Assembly: GCA_021798235.1 (NCBI GenBank)
Contig: JAJZMO010000017.1
Location: 1 to 16,929 of the forward strand
Direction: 5' to 3'
From: Acidobacteriota bacterium
Lineage (GTDB): Bacteria > Acidobacteriota > Terriglobia > Terriglobales > Acidobacteriaceae
Length of the DNA: 16,929 bases
This document shows positions 9,238-16,798 of the stretch, piece by piece (the stretch's first letter is position 1; every line of letters starts with the position of its first letter). The notes under the pieces are model-generated. The model saw only the letters and a program-made list of their open reading frames with translations. It searched no databases and was not told the DNA's origin. The translations under genes and the position numbers were made by a program.

Positions 9238-9254
9238 CGTGGATTTTCGCCACG
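9238..9254. repeat. Small hairpin next to the heptamer repeat
   Basis: Perfect 5-bp arms CGTGG and CCACG flank a 7-nt loop, 7 bp from the heptamer array and in the same adaptor-transporter gap. It could be part of the same dispersed element or a processing site that separates adaptor from transporter mRNA. No U-tract follows on either strand. Confidence 0.3.
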
Positions 9255-9300
9255 GATCGCGCCATCCATTTCCTAACAAGTTCAGCAATACGCGCAGCAG

Positions 9301-10398
9301 CTACGGCAGCGGCTGCACCGGCATCCCATCCGCCAGGAACTGCGTGCCGGAAAGAATTACGCGGTCGCCGGGATGCAAACCATCCTTCACCTCATACGCA
9401 TTGTTGCTGGCATCGCCCAGCACTAACGCACGTTGGTGAGCGATGAATCCCCCTTGGGATGGCTCGGCCACGTACACAAACGGCTGCCCACCCACGCGAA
9501 TCACTGCGAGCACCGGCACGGTCGGCGCACTGGCCGTGGCCCAGACCACACGCGCGCGCACCATCTGCGCATTGCGCAGTACGTCGCGGGAAACATGCAC
9601 CTCGGCCTTGGCCAGAATGCCTTGCAGTTGGTTGTCCACTTGCGGAGAAACAAAGCTGATCGTGGAGTGGTCGAGCACATTGCCCTGCTCATCGGTCAAC
9701 TCCACGGGCAGCCCAACGCGAATGCGCGCAGCCCGCTCCGCCGGTATATATATGTAGGCCTCAAGCTGCTGGTTCTCATCCACCGTCGTCAGCACGGTGC
9801 TGGAACTCACATAGTCCCCCACATGCACCGGAATATCGCCCACCACGCCCGCAAACGGAGCAGTGATGTGGTAGTAGGCCAGTTGCTGTTGCGCAGATTT
9901 ACGCGCGGCCACGGCTGCCTCATAATCTGCCTTGGCATTGCGGTAGGCCTGGTCGGCCTGCTGCATCGCATCCTGGCTAATGATGCCTGCGGCAAATAAC
10001 TTGCGCTGGCGCTCCTCATTGCTCTGGTTGTACTGGTAGACGGCCAACTTCTGCTGTTCCGTCGATGCCTGTTGATCCACAATCGCCTGCTGCTGGCGCG
10101 GGTCGATCTCCATCAGCTTCTGCCCCGCCTGCACCTGGTCCCCAGAGTGAACATAGATCTGGGTTAAGTTGCCGCTGACCTGCGGCTGCATCGTCGCCGA
10201 GCGACGCGACTTGATCGTGGCCACGTAGGTGTCCGCCTCCGGCACCTTTTGCAGCACCACCGCTTCCACCTTTACGGGCATGGCGGCCATGTGCGCCTGT
10301 GGAGCTGCCGCAGGGGCACTCGAACATGCCGTCGTCCACAGCCCCAGCACCACCAACAGCGCAGGCTGGATGATTTGCGTTGCCGTCCAATGTTTCAA
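9301..10398 (-). CDS. RND efflux periplasmic adaptor, lipoprotein type (AcrA/MexA-like)
   Basis: Membrane fusion protein linking the RND pump to an outer-membrane channel; 365 aa. The N-terminus has a hydrophobic stretch QPALLVVLGLWTTAC ending at Cys25, a probable though imperfect lipobox, so the protein is likely anchored in the inner membrane through a lipid. The split lipoyl-like domain is seen at about 72-100 (VSGNLTQIYVHSGDQVQAG) and again at about 178-200 (ITAPFAGVVGDIPVHVG). Between them lies a helical hairpin rich in Gln and Ala, followed by the beta-barrel and membrane-proximal parts. The start is a TTG, supported by AAGGAG with a 6-nt spacer and by the complete signal sequence. It is first in the minus-strand run and precedes its cognate AcrB-like pump. 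No regulator gene separates it from the divergent channel gene. Confidence 0.94.
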   Translation of the reverse strand: MKHWTATQIIQPALLVVLGLWTTACSSAPAAAPQAHMAAMPVKVEAVVLQKVPEADTYVATIKSRRSATMQPQVSGNLTQIYVHSGDQVQAGQKLMEIDPRQQQAIVDQQASTEQQKLAVYQYNQSNEERQRKLFAAGIISQDAMQQADQAYRNAKADYEAAVAARKSAQQQLAYYHITAPFAGVVGDIPVHVGDYVSSSTVLTTVDENQQLEAYIYIPAERAARIRVGLPVELTDEQGNVLDHSTISFVSPQVDNQLQGILAKAEVHVSRDVLRNAQMVRARVVWATASAPTVPVLAVIRVGGQPFVYVAEPSQGGFIAHQRALVLGDASNNAYEVKDGLHPGDRVILSGTQFLADGMPVQPLP

Positions 10399-10474
10399 TC
10401 CTTACTCCTTCGTCATGGTTCCAACAGCCCAAGCTGTCTTTTATGTCTTTGGGGATGTCCTGGAGATGTCTCTG

Positions 10475-10497
10475 CGGATCCGATGCGCTCCGATCCG
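10475..10497. promoter_or_regulatory. Imperfect dyad, possible second operator
   Basis: Arms CGGATC and GATCCG are separated by 11 bp, with four further symmetric positions inside. It lies 76 bp upstream of the adaptor start codon. The half-sites do not resemble the stronger palindrome at 10644-10669, so a different regulator, or chance, is possible. Confidence 0.25.
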
Positions 10498-10643
10498 TTT
10501 TGGATTCAAAAGTTTGCTTCCCCCGATGACCGCAGATTGCCTTTGCGGCCTGCTGCCGATACCGGCTGGGAATCTCCGCGATCTTGTCTAGAATACGCAA
10601 GACGAAGGAGCGCGGTTCCGCTAGGATGGCTTGCCTGCGCAAA

Positions 10644-10669
10644 ACAAGCGCAGCTCGAGCTGCGTTTGT
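10644..10669. promoter_or_regulatory. 26-bp near-perfect palindrome, candidate operator
   Basis: A perfect 16-bp palindrome, CGCAGCTCGAGCTGCG at 10649-10664, extends to 26 bp with only one mismatched pair (10648/10665). It ends 47 bp before the ATG of the TolC-like gene. Length and position fit a TetR-type repressor site, as is common for RND operons. No U-tract supports a terminator, and a cruciform in a promoter region is less likely to be accidental than one in a coding region. The cognate regulator is not encoded in this window. Confidence 0.55.
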
Positions 10670-10716
10670 AATAGTTTCGCAGCAATTGCATTTCTATCAG
10701 TGCAGGCTCGCATATT

Positions 10717-12099
10717 ATGGACACAAAACTAACCCGACCAATACAACGATTGTTGGCTGCCCTCACTGTATTCTTGCTATCGGCAGTTTCGGCCAAGGCA
10801 GCATCGCCGACGGCCGCGCCGCTGACCCTGTCCGACGCCATTGCCATTGCTTTGCAGCACGGGCAGCAGCACCAGCTTGCCCAAGACGAAACCCGCCTTA
10901 CCCAAGCTGAGGTACAACGGACGCAGGCTGCGCTGTATCCACAAATTTCCTTTACGGAAGCAGCCCTGCTCGGAGACGATCCTGTCTATGTCTTCGGCTC
11001 CCACTTGCGCCAAGCCCGTTTTACAACTGCGGACTTCGCACTGCCCGCTCTGAACCAGCCGAACGCCGTGGACAACTTCACCACCCGGCTGAGCGGCAAC
11101 TGGGTTGTATTTGATTCCTTCGCCAGCATCGAGCACATCCATCAGGCGCGCGCACGGCAGGCCGCCACACAAAAGGCGCTCGCACGTACCGATCAGGAAT
11201 TAATCGCACACACCATCGCCGCTTATACGAACTGGGTTTTGGCGCGGAAGCTGGAGTCCATGGCACAACAGACCGTAAACACAGCCGCCGCCCTGGCGCA
11301 AAGTAGTGAGACGCGCCTGCAGGCAGGAACCACCGTGGCCGCCGATGCCATGGCTGCCAATGTTAACTTGGCGATGCGGCAACAGGCCTGGCTGGACGCA
11401 CAGAGTCAGACTGAAATCGCGCGCGCGCAATTGGAGGCAATCCTCGGCGTGGATTTACCCGCCACGCAGCTGCCGGTCGCCGATCTGGCCGCGCCCTCAC
11501 TTCCTCTGCCCTCGCTGCAACAGGCCGAAGAACAAGCGCTGCAACACCGCACGGACATGCAGGCTGCCACCTTAGCTCTGGCCTCCCAAACCTTCGGCGT
11601 GCGCGGAGCCAAGGCGGGCTTTGGCCCCAGCATTCACGTCTTCGGAGACTACGAGGCCGATAATCCCTCGCTCGTATCGGGAGGCAACACCAACTGGATG
11701 ATTGGAGCTGAGTTGCGCATCAATCTATTTGACCGCACGCGCGCTGCAGAACTTGCCGCAGCCAACGCAGAGAAAAGTCTTGCGATGGATCAACAACGCT
11801 CCCTGCACACAGACGTTCTGCTGGAAGTGCGTCAGGCATATTTCTCCGCAATGGCCGCGGAGAAGATGCTTGCCGTTGCACAAGGCGCCATCGCGCAGTC
11901 GCAAGAAAGCCTGCGCATCACGCAAAACCGTTACGATGCCGGCCTGACCACCATCACAGAACTTTTGCGCGCGGAAGATGCAGCCCGCCTCAGTCGTATC
12001 AATTATTGGCAAGCCGTCGCACATTCCCTGACGGCTCGGACAACGCTGGATCTGGCAACGGGAGCGTTAACGACACAATCCCCAGTGGTGACACAATGA
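10717..12099 (+). CDS. TolC-like outer-membrane efflux factor
   Basis: Outer-membrane channel of a tripartite efflux pump; 460 aa, the usual size. A clear Sec signal peptide occupies residues 1-28 (RLLAALTVFLLSAVSAKA, cut before AS); no lipobox Cys is present, unlike OprM-type proteins. Two OEP repeats are visible. The first begins with LTLSDAIAIALQHG at about residue 36, and the second contains GAELRINLFDRTRAAELAAAN in the middle of the protein and RYDAGLTTITELLRAEDA near the C-terminus. Long Ala/Gln-rich helices fit the alpha-barrel. The ribosome site is weak. The stop overlaps the next adaptor start (ATGA), so the gene is the head of the plus-strand operon. It is the only outer-membrane factor in the window and may also serve the divergent adaptor-pump pair. 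Confidence 0.95.
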   Translation: MDTKLTRPIQRLLAALTVFLLSAVSAKAASPTAAPLTLSDAIAIALQHGQQHQLAQDETRLTQAEVQRTQAALYPQISFTEAALLGDDPVYVFGSHLRQARFTTADFALPALNQPNAVDNFTTRLSGNWVVFDSFASIEHIHQARARQAATQKALARTDQELIAHTIAAYTNWVLARKLESMAQQTVNTAAALAQSSETRLQAGTTVAADAMAANVNLAMRQQAWLDAQSQTEIARAQLEAILGVDLPATQLPVADLAAPSLPLPSLQQAEEQALQHRTDMQAATLALASQTFGVRGAKAGFGPSIHVFGDYEADNPSLVSGGNTNWMIGAELRINLFDRTRAAELAAANAEKSLAMDQQRSLHTDVLLEVRQAYFSAMAAEKMLAVAQGAIAQSQESLRITQNRYDAGLTTITELLRAEDAARLSRINYWQAVAHSLTARTTLDLATGALTTQSPVVTQ

Positions 12100-13229
12100 A
12101 TAAGAATTTTTCTCGCTTCCATCTTTTCTCCTCGTCGGGAGTTTTCTTGTTGAGCGCGGGCATGATCGCCTGCTCGCACAGCCCGGCACCCAACCCCACG
12201 GCTCCGCTCCTGCTGCACAGCGGCGACGTCGTTCAGGCGCAGGAGACCCCTGTCGCAGACGCGATCCAAGCCATCGGCACGGTTCAGGCGGTCGAACAGG
12301 CGCAACTGGCACCCCAGACATCGGGGACTATCCTTTCCATCTCCGTACACCAGGGCAGCCGCGTCCATGCTGGCCAGGTGCTTGCCCGTATCAATCCCGC
12401 TTTGCCTCAAGCCGGACTGCAAGCGGCACAAGCCAGCCTGTTGGCCGCACAAAACGCCAGTGAGGCCGCACAAAGCGAATACAGTCTGGCGACATCCACC
12501 CTGCAACGCTATCAACTCCTCCGCGAAAAGCAGTCGGTGAGCGCCCAGGAATTTGATGAAGTCCAGCAGCGCGCACAGGCGGCACAAGCCAATCTGCAGG
12601 CGGCCCACGCCGCTGAAGCCCAAGCCCGAGCCGCAGTTGCGCAAGCATCCACGCAGGCCTCCTACAGCCAGATCCGCGCTCCCTTTGACGGAATCATCAC
12701 CGCGCGAATGGCCGATCCCGGTGCCCTGGCCACTCCAGGAGTGCCGCTGTTGGCCGAGGAAAGTACAAGTCAATATCGCCTGGAGGTCAACGTGGATGAG
12801 CACGATCTCACCTTCATCCACTTGGGATCGCCGGTGACGGTGTCCTTGGATCTGCCGCAGCTGCAGAAAATTTCGGGAACGATTTCTGAAATCAGCCCTG
12901 CAGCGGATGTGTCGAGTCGCAGCTTTATCGTAAAAATTTTGCTGCCCCAGAACCCCCTGCTGCGCAGTGGCCTGTATGGCAGCGCCAATTTTTCCCGTGG
13001 ACAGCGCATGGCGCTATTGCTGCCCCAAAAATTTGTCATCCAAACGGAAAACTTATCGGAAATTTATGGGATCAGCAGCATGCATTCCGTCCAGCTTCGC
13101 TACATCACGCTCGGCCAGCAGCATGGAGATCGCGTGGAAGTTCTCTCGGGTCTCACCCCGGGCGAATTCGTCCTGCCAGCTTCCCTAGGCAGCCAGTGGG
13201 ATGGAAAACAAGTTGAGGTGCTGCCATGA
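12096..13229 (+). CDS. RND efflux periplasmic adaptor, lipoprotein type (second system)
   Basis: Membrane fusion protein of the plus-strand pump; 377 aa. The start ATG overlaps the channel-gene stop (ATGA) and begins a lipoprotein-like signal, FLLSAGMIAC with Cys26; an in-frame ATG at 12006 would lie inside the previous gene and destroy the signal. The lipoyl halves are at about 76-100 (TSGTILSISVHQGSRVHAGQ) and 191-215 (SQIRAPFDGIITARMADPGA). The intervening coiled-coil hairpin (about 103-187) is extremely rich in Ala and Gln. The C-terminal beta-barrel carries EVNVDEHDLTFIHLGSPVTV. Translation is probably coupled both ways, since the RND gene starts in its stop codon. It is clearly different in sequence from the adaptor at 9301-10398, so the two systems are not a recent duplication. 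Confidence 0.94.
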   Translation: MNKNFSRFHLFSSSGVFLLSAGMIACSHSPAPNPTAPLLLHSGDVVQAQETPVADAIQAIGTVQAVEQAQLAPQTSGTILSISVHQGSRVHAGQVLARINPALPQAGLQAAQASLLAAQNASEAAQSEYSLATSTLQRYQLLREKQSVSAQEFDEVQQRAQAAQANLQAAHAAEAQARAAVAQASTQASYSQIRAPFDGIITARMADPGALATPGVPLLAEESTSQYRLEVNVDEHDLTFIHLGSPVTVSLDLPQLQKISGTISEISPAADVSSRSFIVKILLPQNPLLRSGLYGSANFSRGQRMALLLPQKFVIQTENLSEIYGISSMHSVQLRYITLGQQHGDRVEVLSGLTPGEFVLPASLGSQWDGKQVEVLP

Positions 13230-16200
13230 ATCCAAAAACAGGAATCGCTGGACGCATCGCGCGCGCCGCGATTCATTCGCCGCTGACACCACTCTTTGTG
13301 CTTTTTTCCCTGATGGTGGGAGCCTTTGCCATCTGGAAAACGCCGCGCGAAGAGGAGCCACAAATTGTCGTCCCCATGTTGGACGTAATCGTCTCCATGC
13401 CCGGCTCTGAGCCGCAAGAGGTGGAACAGCGCATTAGCATTCCGCTCGAACGTCTCTTGCGACAGATTCCCAACGTCGAATACGTTTACTCGATTTCCCG
13501 CCCCGGCAGCAGCCTGCTGATTGTGCGCTTTCTGGTTGGATCGAGCCAGGAAAATGCCCTGGTGCAAACGTACAACAAGTTGTACGCCAACTTGGACCTT
13601 CTGCCTCCCGGCGTTGCTCCTCCGGTGATTCAGGCCCGCTCCATTGATGATGTTCCGATACTGGCGCTTACTTTGTGGGGGAAAAATTACAACGCCTACC
13701 AACTGCGTCATATTGCGGCAGCACTGAAAAATCAGGTAAAACAAACCGACAACGTATCAGAGGTCAACATTCTTGGCGGACAACGGCGGCAACTGCGTGT
13801 AGTCTTATCGCCGGAGAAATTGGCCGCGTATAACCTTAGCCCCGGTCAAATTTTTCGCACCTTGCAATCTGCCAACGCCCGCGCTCAGGCTGGCTCCTTT
13901 GCCAGCACGAATCAGCAATTTCTCGTCGACGCTGGGCGATTGCTTTCCAACGCCACCGATGTTCAAAATACCGTCGTCTCGGTCTATCAAGGCCATCCAG
14001 TTTTCCTGCGCGATGTGGCCAAAGCCGTTACCGATGGACCGGAAGAGCCAGCCAATTATGTGTTTTTTGCCAACGCGGCCGGAGCAAAAACCACCTTGGA
14101 TGCACCCGTTGGCGTGGATATGCCCGCGGTCACCCTTACCGTTGCCAAACGGAAAGGAACCAACGCCACACTGGTTGCCAATCATGTATTGGAGCGCTTG
14201 CAACAATTGCGCGGCACTGTCATTCCCGAAGACGTCACCATTACAACCACGCGCAACTATGGAGAGACCGCGAAGGAAAAATCCGACGCACTGTTGGAAC
14301 ACCTGCTCCTGGCCATCCTCTCCGTCACGTTGCTGATCGCCGTTGCCCTCGGCTGGAGAGAGTCCGGGGTGGTGCTACTCACCATTCCCGTCACTCTGGC
14401 CTTCACGCTGGCTATTTTTTACTTCTATGGCTACACGCTGAATCGCGTCACACTCTTTGCGCTCATCTTCAGCATTGGCATCTTGGTCGATGACGCCATC
14501 GTGGTCGTGGAGAATATCGTGCGCCACTTCCGACTTCCCTCCTGCCAGGATCATTCCTTGTCAGAAGTTGCAGTCGGGGCCGTGGATGAGGTCGGCAATC
14601 CAACGATTTTGGCTACCTTTACCGTGGTTGCCTCGATCCTGCCGATGGCCTTTGTTCGCGGCCTGATGGGTCCCTACATGCGGCCCATCCCCGTTGGGGC
14701 CTCTGCCGCCATGCTGCTTTCTTTGCTGGTGGCCTTCGTGCTCGCGCCCTGGGCTTCCTTGCGCCTGCTGCACCACACTGCCAAGCACGCTGCGACACAA
14801 CCAGCAGAGTCAGAGTGGATTGCGCGCCTCTATCGTCGCGGCATGCAGGCTTTGATCGTGAAGCCTCGGACGCGATACCTCTTCCTCGGCAGTGTGGTCC
14901 TGCTCTTGCTGCTCTCCGTTGCGCTCATTCCTCTGAAGCTTGTCAAAGTAAAAATGCTGCCCTTTGACAATAAAAATGAGTTCCAAGTGATCGTGAACAT
15001 GCCGGATGGCAGCACGCTCGAACAGACCACGCGCCTGACGCAAACCTTGGGAGCGTATCTGGCGCAACAACCGGAAATCTTGAACTACCAAATCTATGCA
15101 GGCACCTCTGGCCCATACAACTTTAATGGGTTGGTGCGGCACTACTTTCTGCGGCAGCAGCCCAATCAAGCCGACATACAGGTCAACCTGTTGCCCAAAG
15201 AGCAGCGCAGCCTGCAAAGCCACGCCATTGCCCGGCGCATCCGGCCCGAACTGGACACGATCGCCGCACCCTTCGGAGCACGGATTGCCGTCAGCGAAGT
15301 GCCCCCCGGCCCTCCCGTTTTGCAAACACTCGTTGCCGAAATTTATGGCCCCGACATGCAGCAACAAACGCAGATCGCGCAGCAGGTGAAGCAAATCTTT
15401 CAGCAAACGCCCGGCGTCGTGGATGTGGATTGGTATGTCGAAGATCCCCAGACCCAATACGATCTGCGCGTTGACCCAACCAAAGCCGCACTGGCTGGCG
15501 TCGATGCAACTCAGGTCGCCAATACCCTCACGCTCGCACTCCACGGCATGGATGCCGGACTGCTTCACGTCCCCTCTGCGGTGGAAAGTATCCCCATCCA
15601 CGTGCAACTGGATCGAGAAGATCGCTCCAGCATCGACCAACTGCAAAACATAAAACTGCCCACCGCCAACGGCGGACAAGTATCGCTTAGCGAAGTGACG
15701 CAGCTCCAGAAAACCACGCTCCAGCCCAGCATTTATCGCAAGAACATGCGCCGCGTGATCTATGTGACCGGGGACATGGCAGGCGGTGCGGAAAGTCCCG
15801 TCTACGCAATTTTGAAAATGAATCGCGCCTTGGATCAACTGCACCTGCCCCAGGGATACAAATTGGAGCGCTACAACGCCGTCCAGCCTGATTCCACACT
15901 CCACTACGCAATGAAGTGGGATGGAGAGTGGCAGGTTACGATCGAGGTCTTCCGCGACTTGGGCATCGCTTTCCTTGGATCCCTGCTCTTGATTTATGTC
16001 CTTGTGGTCGGTTGGTTCCGCTCTTTCCTGGCACCGCTGCTTATCATGGCCCCGATTCCTCTAACGCTCATCGGCATCCTGCCTGCCCACGCACTTACCG
16101 GTGCCTTTTTTACGGCAACTTCGATGATTGGCTTCATCGCTGGCGCAGGCATCATCGTGCGCAATTCCATCATCCTCGTTGACTTCATTGGGCAGCGCCG

Positions 16201-16501
16201 CGAGGAGGGACTGCCGCTGGCCGAGGCAGTCATCGACGCCGGAGCCGTGCGCTTACGCCCAATTTTGCTTACGGCTGCGGCTGTCATTTTGGGAGCCAGT
16301 GCAATTCTGTCGGATCCCATCTTTCAGGGGCTGGCTCTATCTCTCATGGCGGGTGGAGTTGCATCCACACTCTTGTCTTGCGTCACGGTGCCGCTGCTTT
16401 ATTACATGGTCGAAAAACGCACACACGACGCAAACACTCTTGCCCTGGCGCACGCCGTTGCCTGTGCTCCCGACACCCTATCTAAGGAGGAAAAGCAATG
16501 A
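13226..16501 (+). CDS. RND efflux transporter, DUF2892-associated subfamily
   Basis: Inner-membrane proton-driven exporter of 1091 aa, slightly longer than AcrB. The start ATG overlaps the adaptor stop and has GAGGTG 5 nt upstream. The N-terminal PLTPLFVLFSLMVGAFAIWK helix is followed by TPREEEPQIVVP, a signature of a branch distinct from HAE1 pumps. Asp422 and Asp423 (IGILVDDAIVVVENI) provide the proton site. In the helix that carries the essential Lys of AcrB, the sequence is GIIVRNSIILVDF, with Arg979 in place of Lys. I recall this Arg from relatives of this branch, so it is probably a subfamily trait and not a defect. The protein differs strongly from the AcrB-like pump at 6043-9183. The final codon overlaps the start of a DUF2892 gene. 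Substrate unknown. Confidence 0.95.
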   Translation: MNPKTGIAGRIARAAIHSPLTPLFVLFSLMVGAFAIWKTPREEEPQIVVPMLDVIVSMPGSEPQEVEQRISIPLERLLRQIPNVEYVYSISRPGSSLLIVRFLVGSSQENALVQTYNKLYANLDLLPPGVAPPVIQARSIDDVPILALTLWGKNYNAYQLRHIAAALKNQVKQTDNVSEVNILGGQRRQLRVVLSPEKLAAYNLSPGQIFRTLQSANARAQAGSFASTNQQFLVDAGRLLSNATDVQNTVVSVYQGHPVFLRDVAKAVTDGPEEPANYVFFANAAGAKTTLDAPVGVDMPAVTLTVAKRKGTNATLVANHVLERLQQLRGTVIPEDVTITTTRNYGETAKEKSDALLEHLLLAILSVTLLIAVALGWRESGVVLLTIPVTLAFTLAIFYFYGYTLNRVTLFALIFSIGILVDDAIVVVENIVRHFRLPSCQDHSLSEVAVGAVDEVGNPTILATFTVVASILPMAFVRGLMGPYMRPIPVGASAAMLLSLLVAFVLAPWASLRLLHHTAKHAATQPAESEWIARLYRRGMQALIVKPRTRYLFLGSVVLLLLLSVALIPLKLVKVKMLPFDNKNEFQVIVNMPDGSTLEQTTRLTQTLGAYLAQQPEILNYQIYAGTSGPYNFNGLVRHYFLRQQPNQADIQVNLLPKEQRSLQSHAIARRIRPELDTIAAPFGARIAVSEVPPGPPVLQTLVAEIYGPDMQQQTQIAQQVKQIFQQTPGVVDVDWYVEDPQTQYDLRVDPTKAALAGVDATQVANTLTLALHGMDAGLLHVPSAVESIPIHVQLDREDRSSIDQLQNIKLPTANGGQVSLSEVTQLQKTTLQPSIYRKNMRRVIYVTGDMAGGAESPVYAILKMNRALDQLHLPQGYKLERYNAVQPDSTLHYAMKWDGEWQVTIEVFRDLGIAFLGSLLLIYVLVVGWFRSFLAPLLIMAPIPLTLIGILPAHALTGAFFTATSMIGFIAGAGIIVRNSIILVDFIGQRREEGLPLAEAVIDAGAVRLRPILLTAAAVILGASAILSDPIFQGLALSLMAGGVASTLLSCVTVPLLYYMVEKRTHDANTLALAHAVACAPDTLSKEEKQ
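16484..16490 (+). promoter_or_regulatory. Strong ribosome binding site for the DUF2892 gene
   Basis: AAGGAGG with a 7-nt spacer before the ATG at 16498 is a full anti-16S match inside the last codons of the RND gene. It is the strongest such site in the window, suggesting the small protein is made independently of, and perhaps in excess over, the pump. Confidence 0.8.
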
Positions 16502-16683
16502 ACGCTGAACGTACACTACGCTTGCTTGCTGGATTCATGGTGCTGCTAACCCTGTCCCTCGGCTTTTGGTGGAACCACTATTTCTACCTGGGCACGGCGT
16601 TGGTTGGCTTCAATCTTTTGCAATCGGCTTTCACAAACTGGTGCCCGGCAATGTGGCTTTTGCAGAAATTCGGCCAAAACTAG
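16498..16683 (+). CDS. DUF2892 (YgaP transmembrane-like) small membrane protein
   Basis: A 61-aa inner-membrane protein with two hydrophobic helices (about 8-24 and 29-46). The pattern RTLRLLAGFMVLL, then LGTALVGFNLLQSAFTNWCP and a terminal LLQKFG, matches the DUF2892 domain, which also forms the membrane part of the rhodanese YgaP. The conserved Trp-Cys-Pro is at residues 48-50. No rhodanese domain is attached. The ATG overlaps the RND stop (ATGA) and is preceded by a strong ribosome site. Its position as the last gene of the channel-adaptor-pump operon suggests an accessory role to the exporter, possibly linked to sulfur or thiol chemistry; this role is inferred only from family and position. 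Confidence 0.88.
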   Translation: MNAERTLRLLAGFMVLLTLSLGFWWNHYFYLGTALVGFNLLQSAFTNWCPAMWLLQKFGQN

Positions 16684-16715
16684 CGAGCGAAGAACACTCG
16701 TAAATCCAACCATCG

Positions 16716-16762
16716 CCGGATTTTGGCTGCGGCTTCACACCCCGTCCTCCTCCAGAATCCGG
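16716..16762. repeat. Imperfect long-armed inverted repeat downstream of the efflux operon
   Basis: The 11-bp arms at 16716-16726 (CCGGATTTTGG) and 16752-16762 (CCAGAATCCGG) pair with one G-T wobble around a 25-nt loop. It lies 33 bp after the last operon gene and directly abuts the TTGACG box of the next promoter. There is no U-tract, so it may be an operator or a weak terminator. Confidence 0.4.
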
Positions 16763-16792
16763 TTGACGCGCCTTGCCCGCAAACGCTACCAT
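16763..16792 (+). promoter_or_regulatory. Sigma70-like promoter for the small Cys-rich ORF
   Basis: TTGACG (16763-16768, five of six consensus bases) and TACCAT (16787-16792, four of six) are separated by 18 bp. A start site about 7 bp further would fall on the ATG at 16799, giving a leaderless transcript. Confidence 0.5.
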
Positions 16793-16798
16793 GGCGGT

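Larger units (their letters stand above)
10399..10716. promoter_or_regulatory. Divergent promoter region between the two efflux runs
   Basis: This 318-bp non-coding stretch must hold start signals for the minus-strand adaptor and the plus-strand channel gene. I find no persuasive -35/-10 pair on either strand. Visible structure comprises a 26-bp near-palindrome (10644-10669), a weaker 23-bp imperfect dyad (10475-10497), and a 5-bp hairpin ACAGC/GCTGT at 10424-10437 in the adaptor leader. No credible protein gene lies here; open frames in it are extensions of shadows of the flanking genes. Confidence 0.6.

Noticed and set aside
7924..9276. Plus-strand open frame of 450 codons opposite the AcrB-like pump
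   Set aside because: Antisense to well-conserved RND sequence, His/Arg/Gln-rich, no recognisable domain, no ribosome site.
9184..9300. A 16-codon micro-ORF on the minus strand in the adaptor-pump gap (begins MDGAIRGENP)
   Set aside because: An AGGA-like box lies only 1-2 nt from its ATG, too close for a normal site, and the ORF overlaps the hairpin and heptamer repeat; more likely part of the repeat than a gene.
14810..15904. Minus-strand open frame of 364 codons opposite the second RND pump
   Set aside because: Shadow of a clear RND coding region; no domain features.
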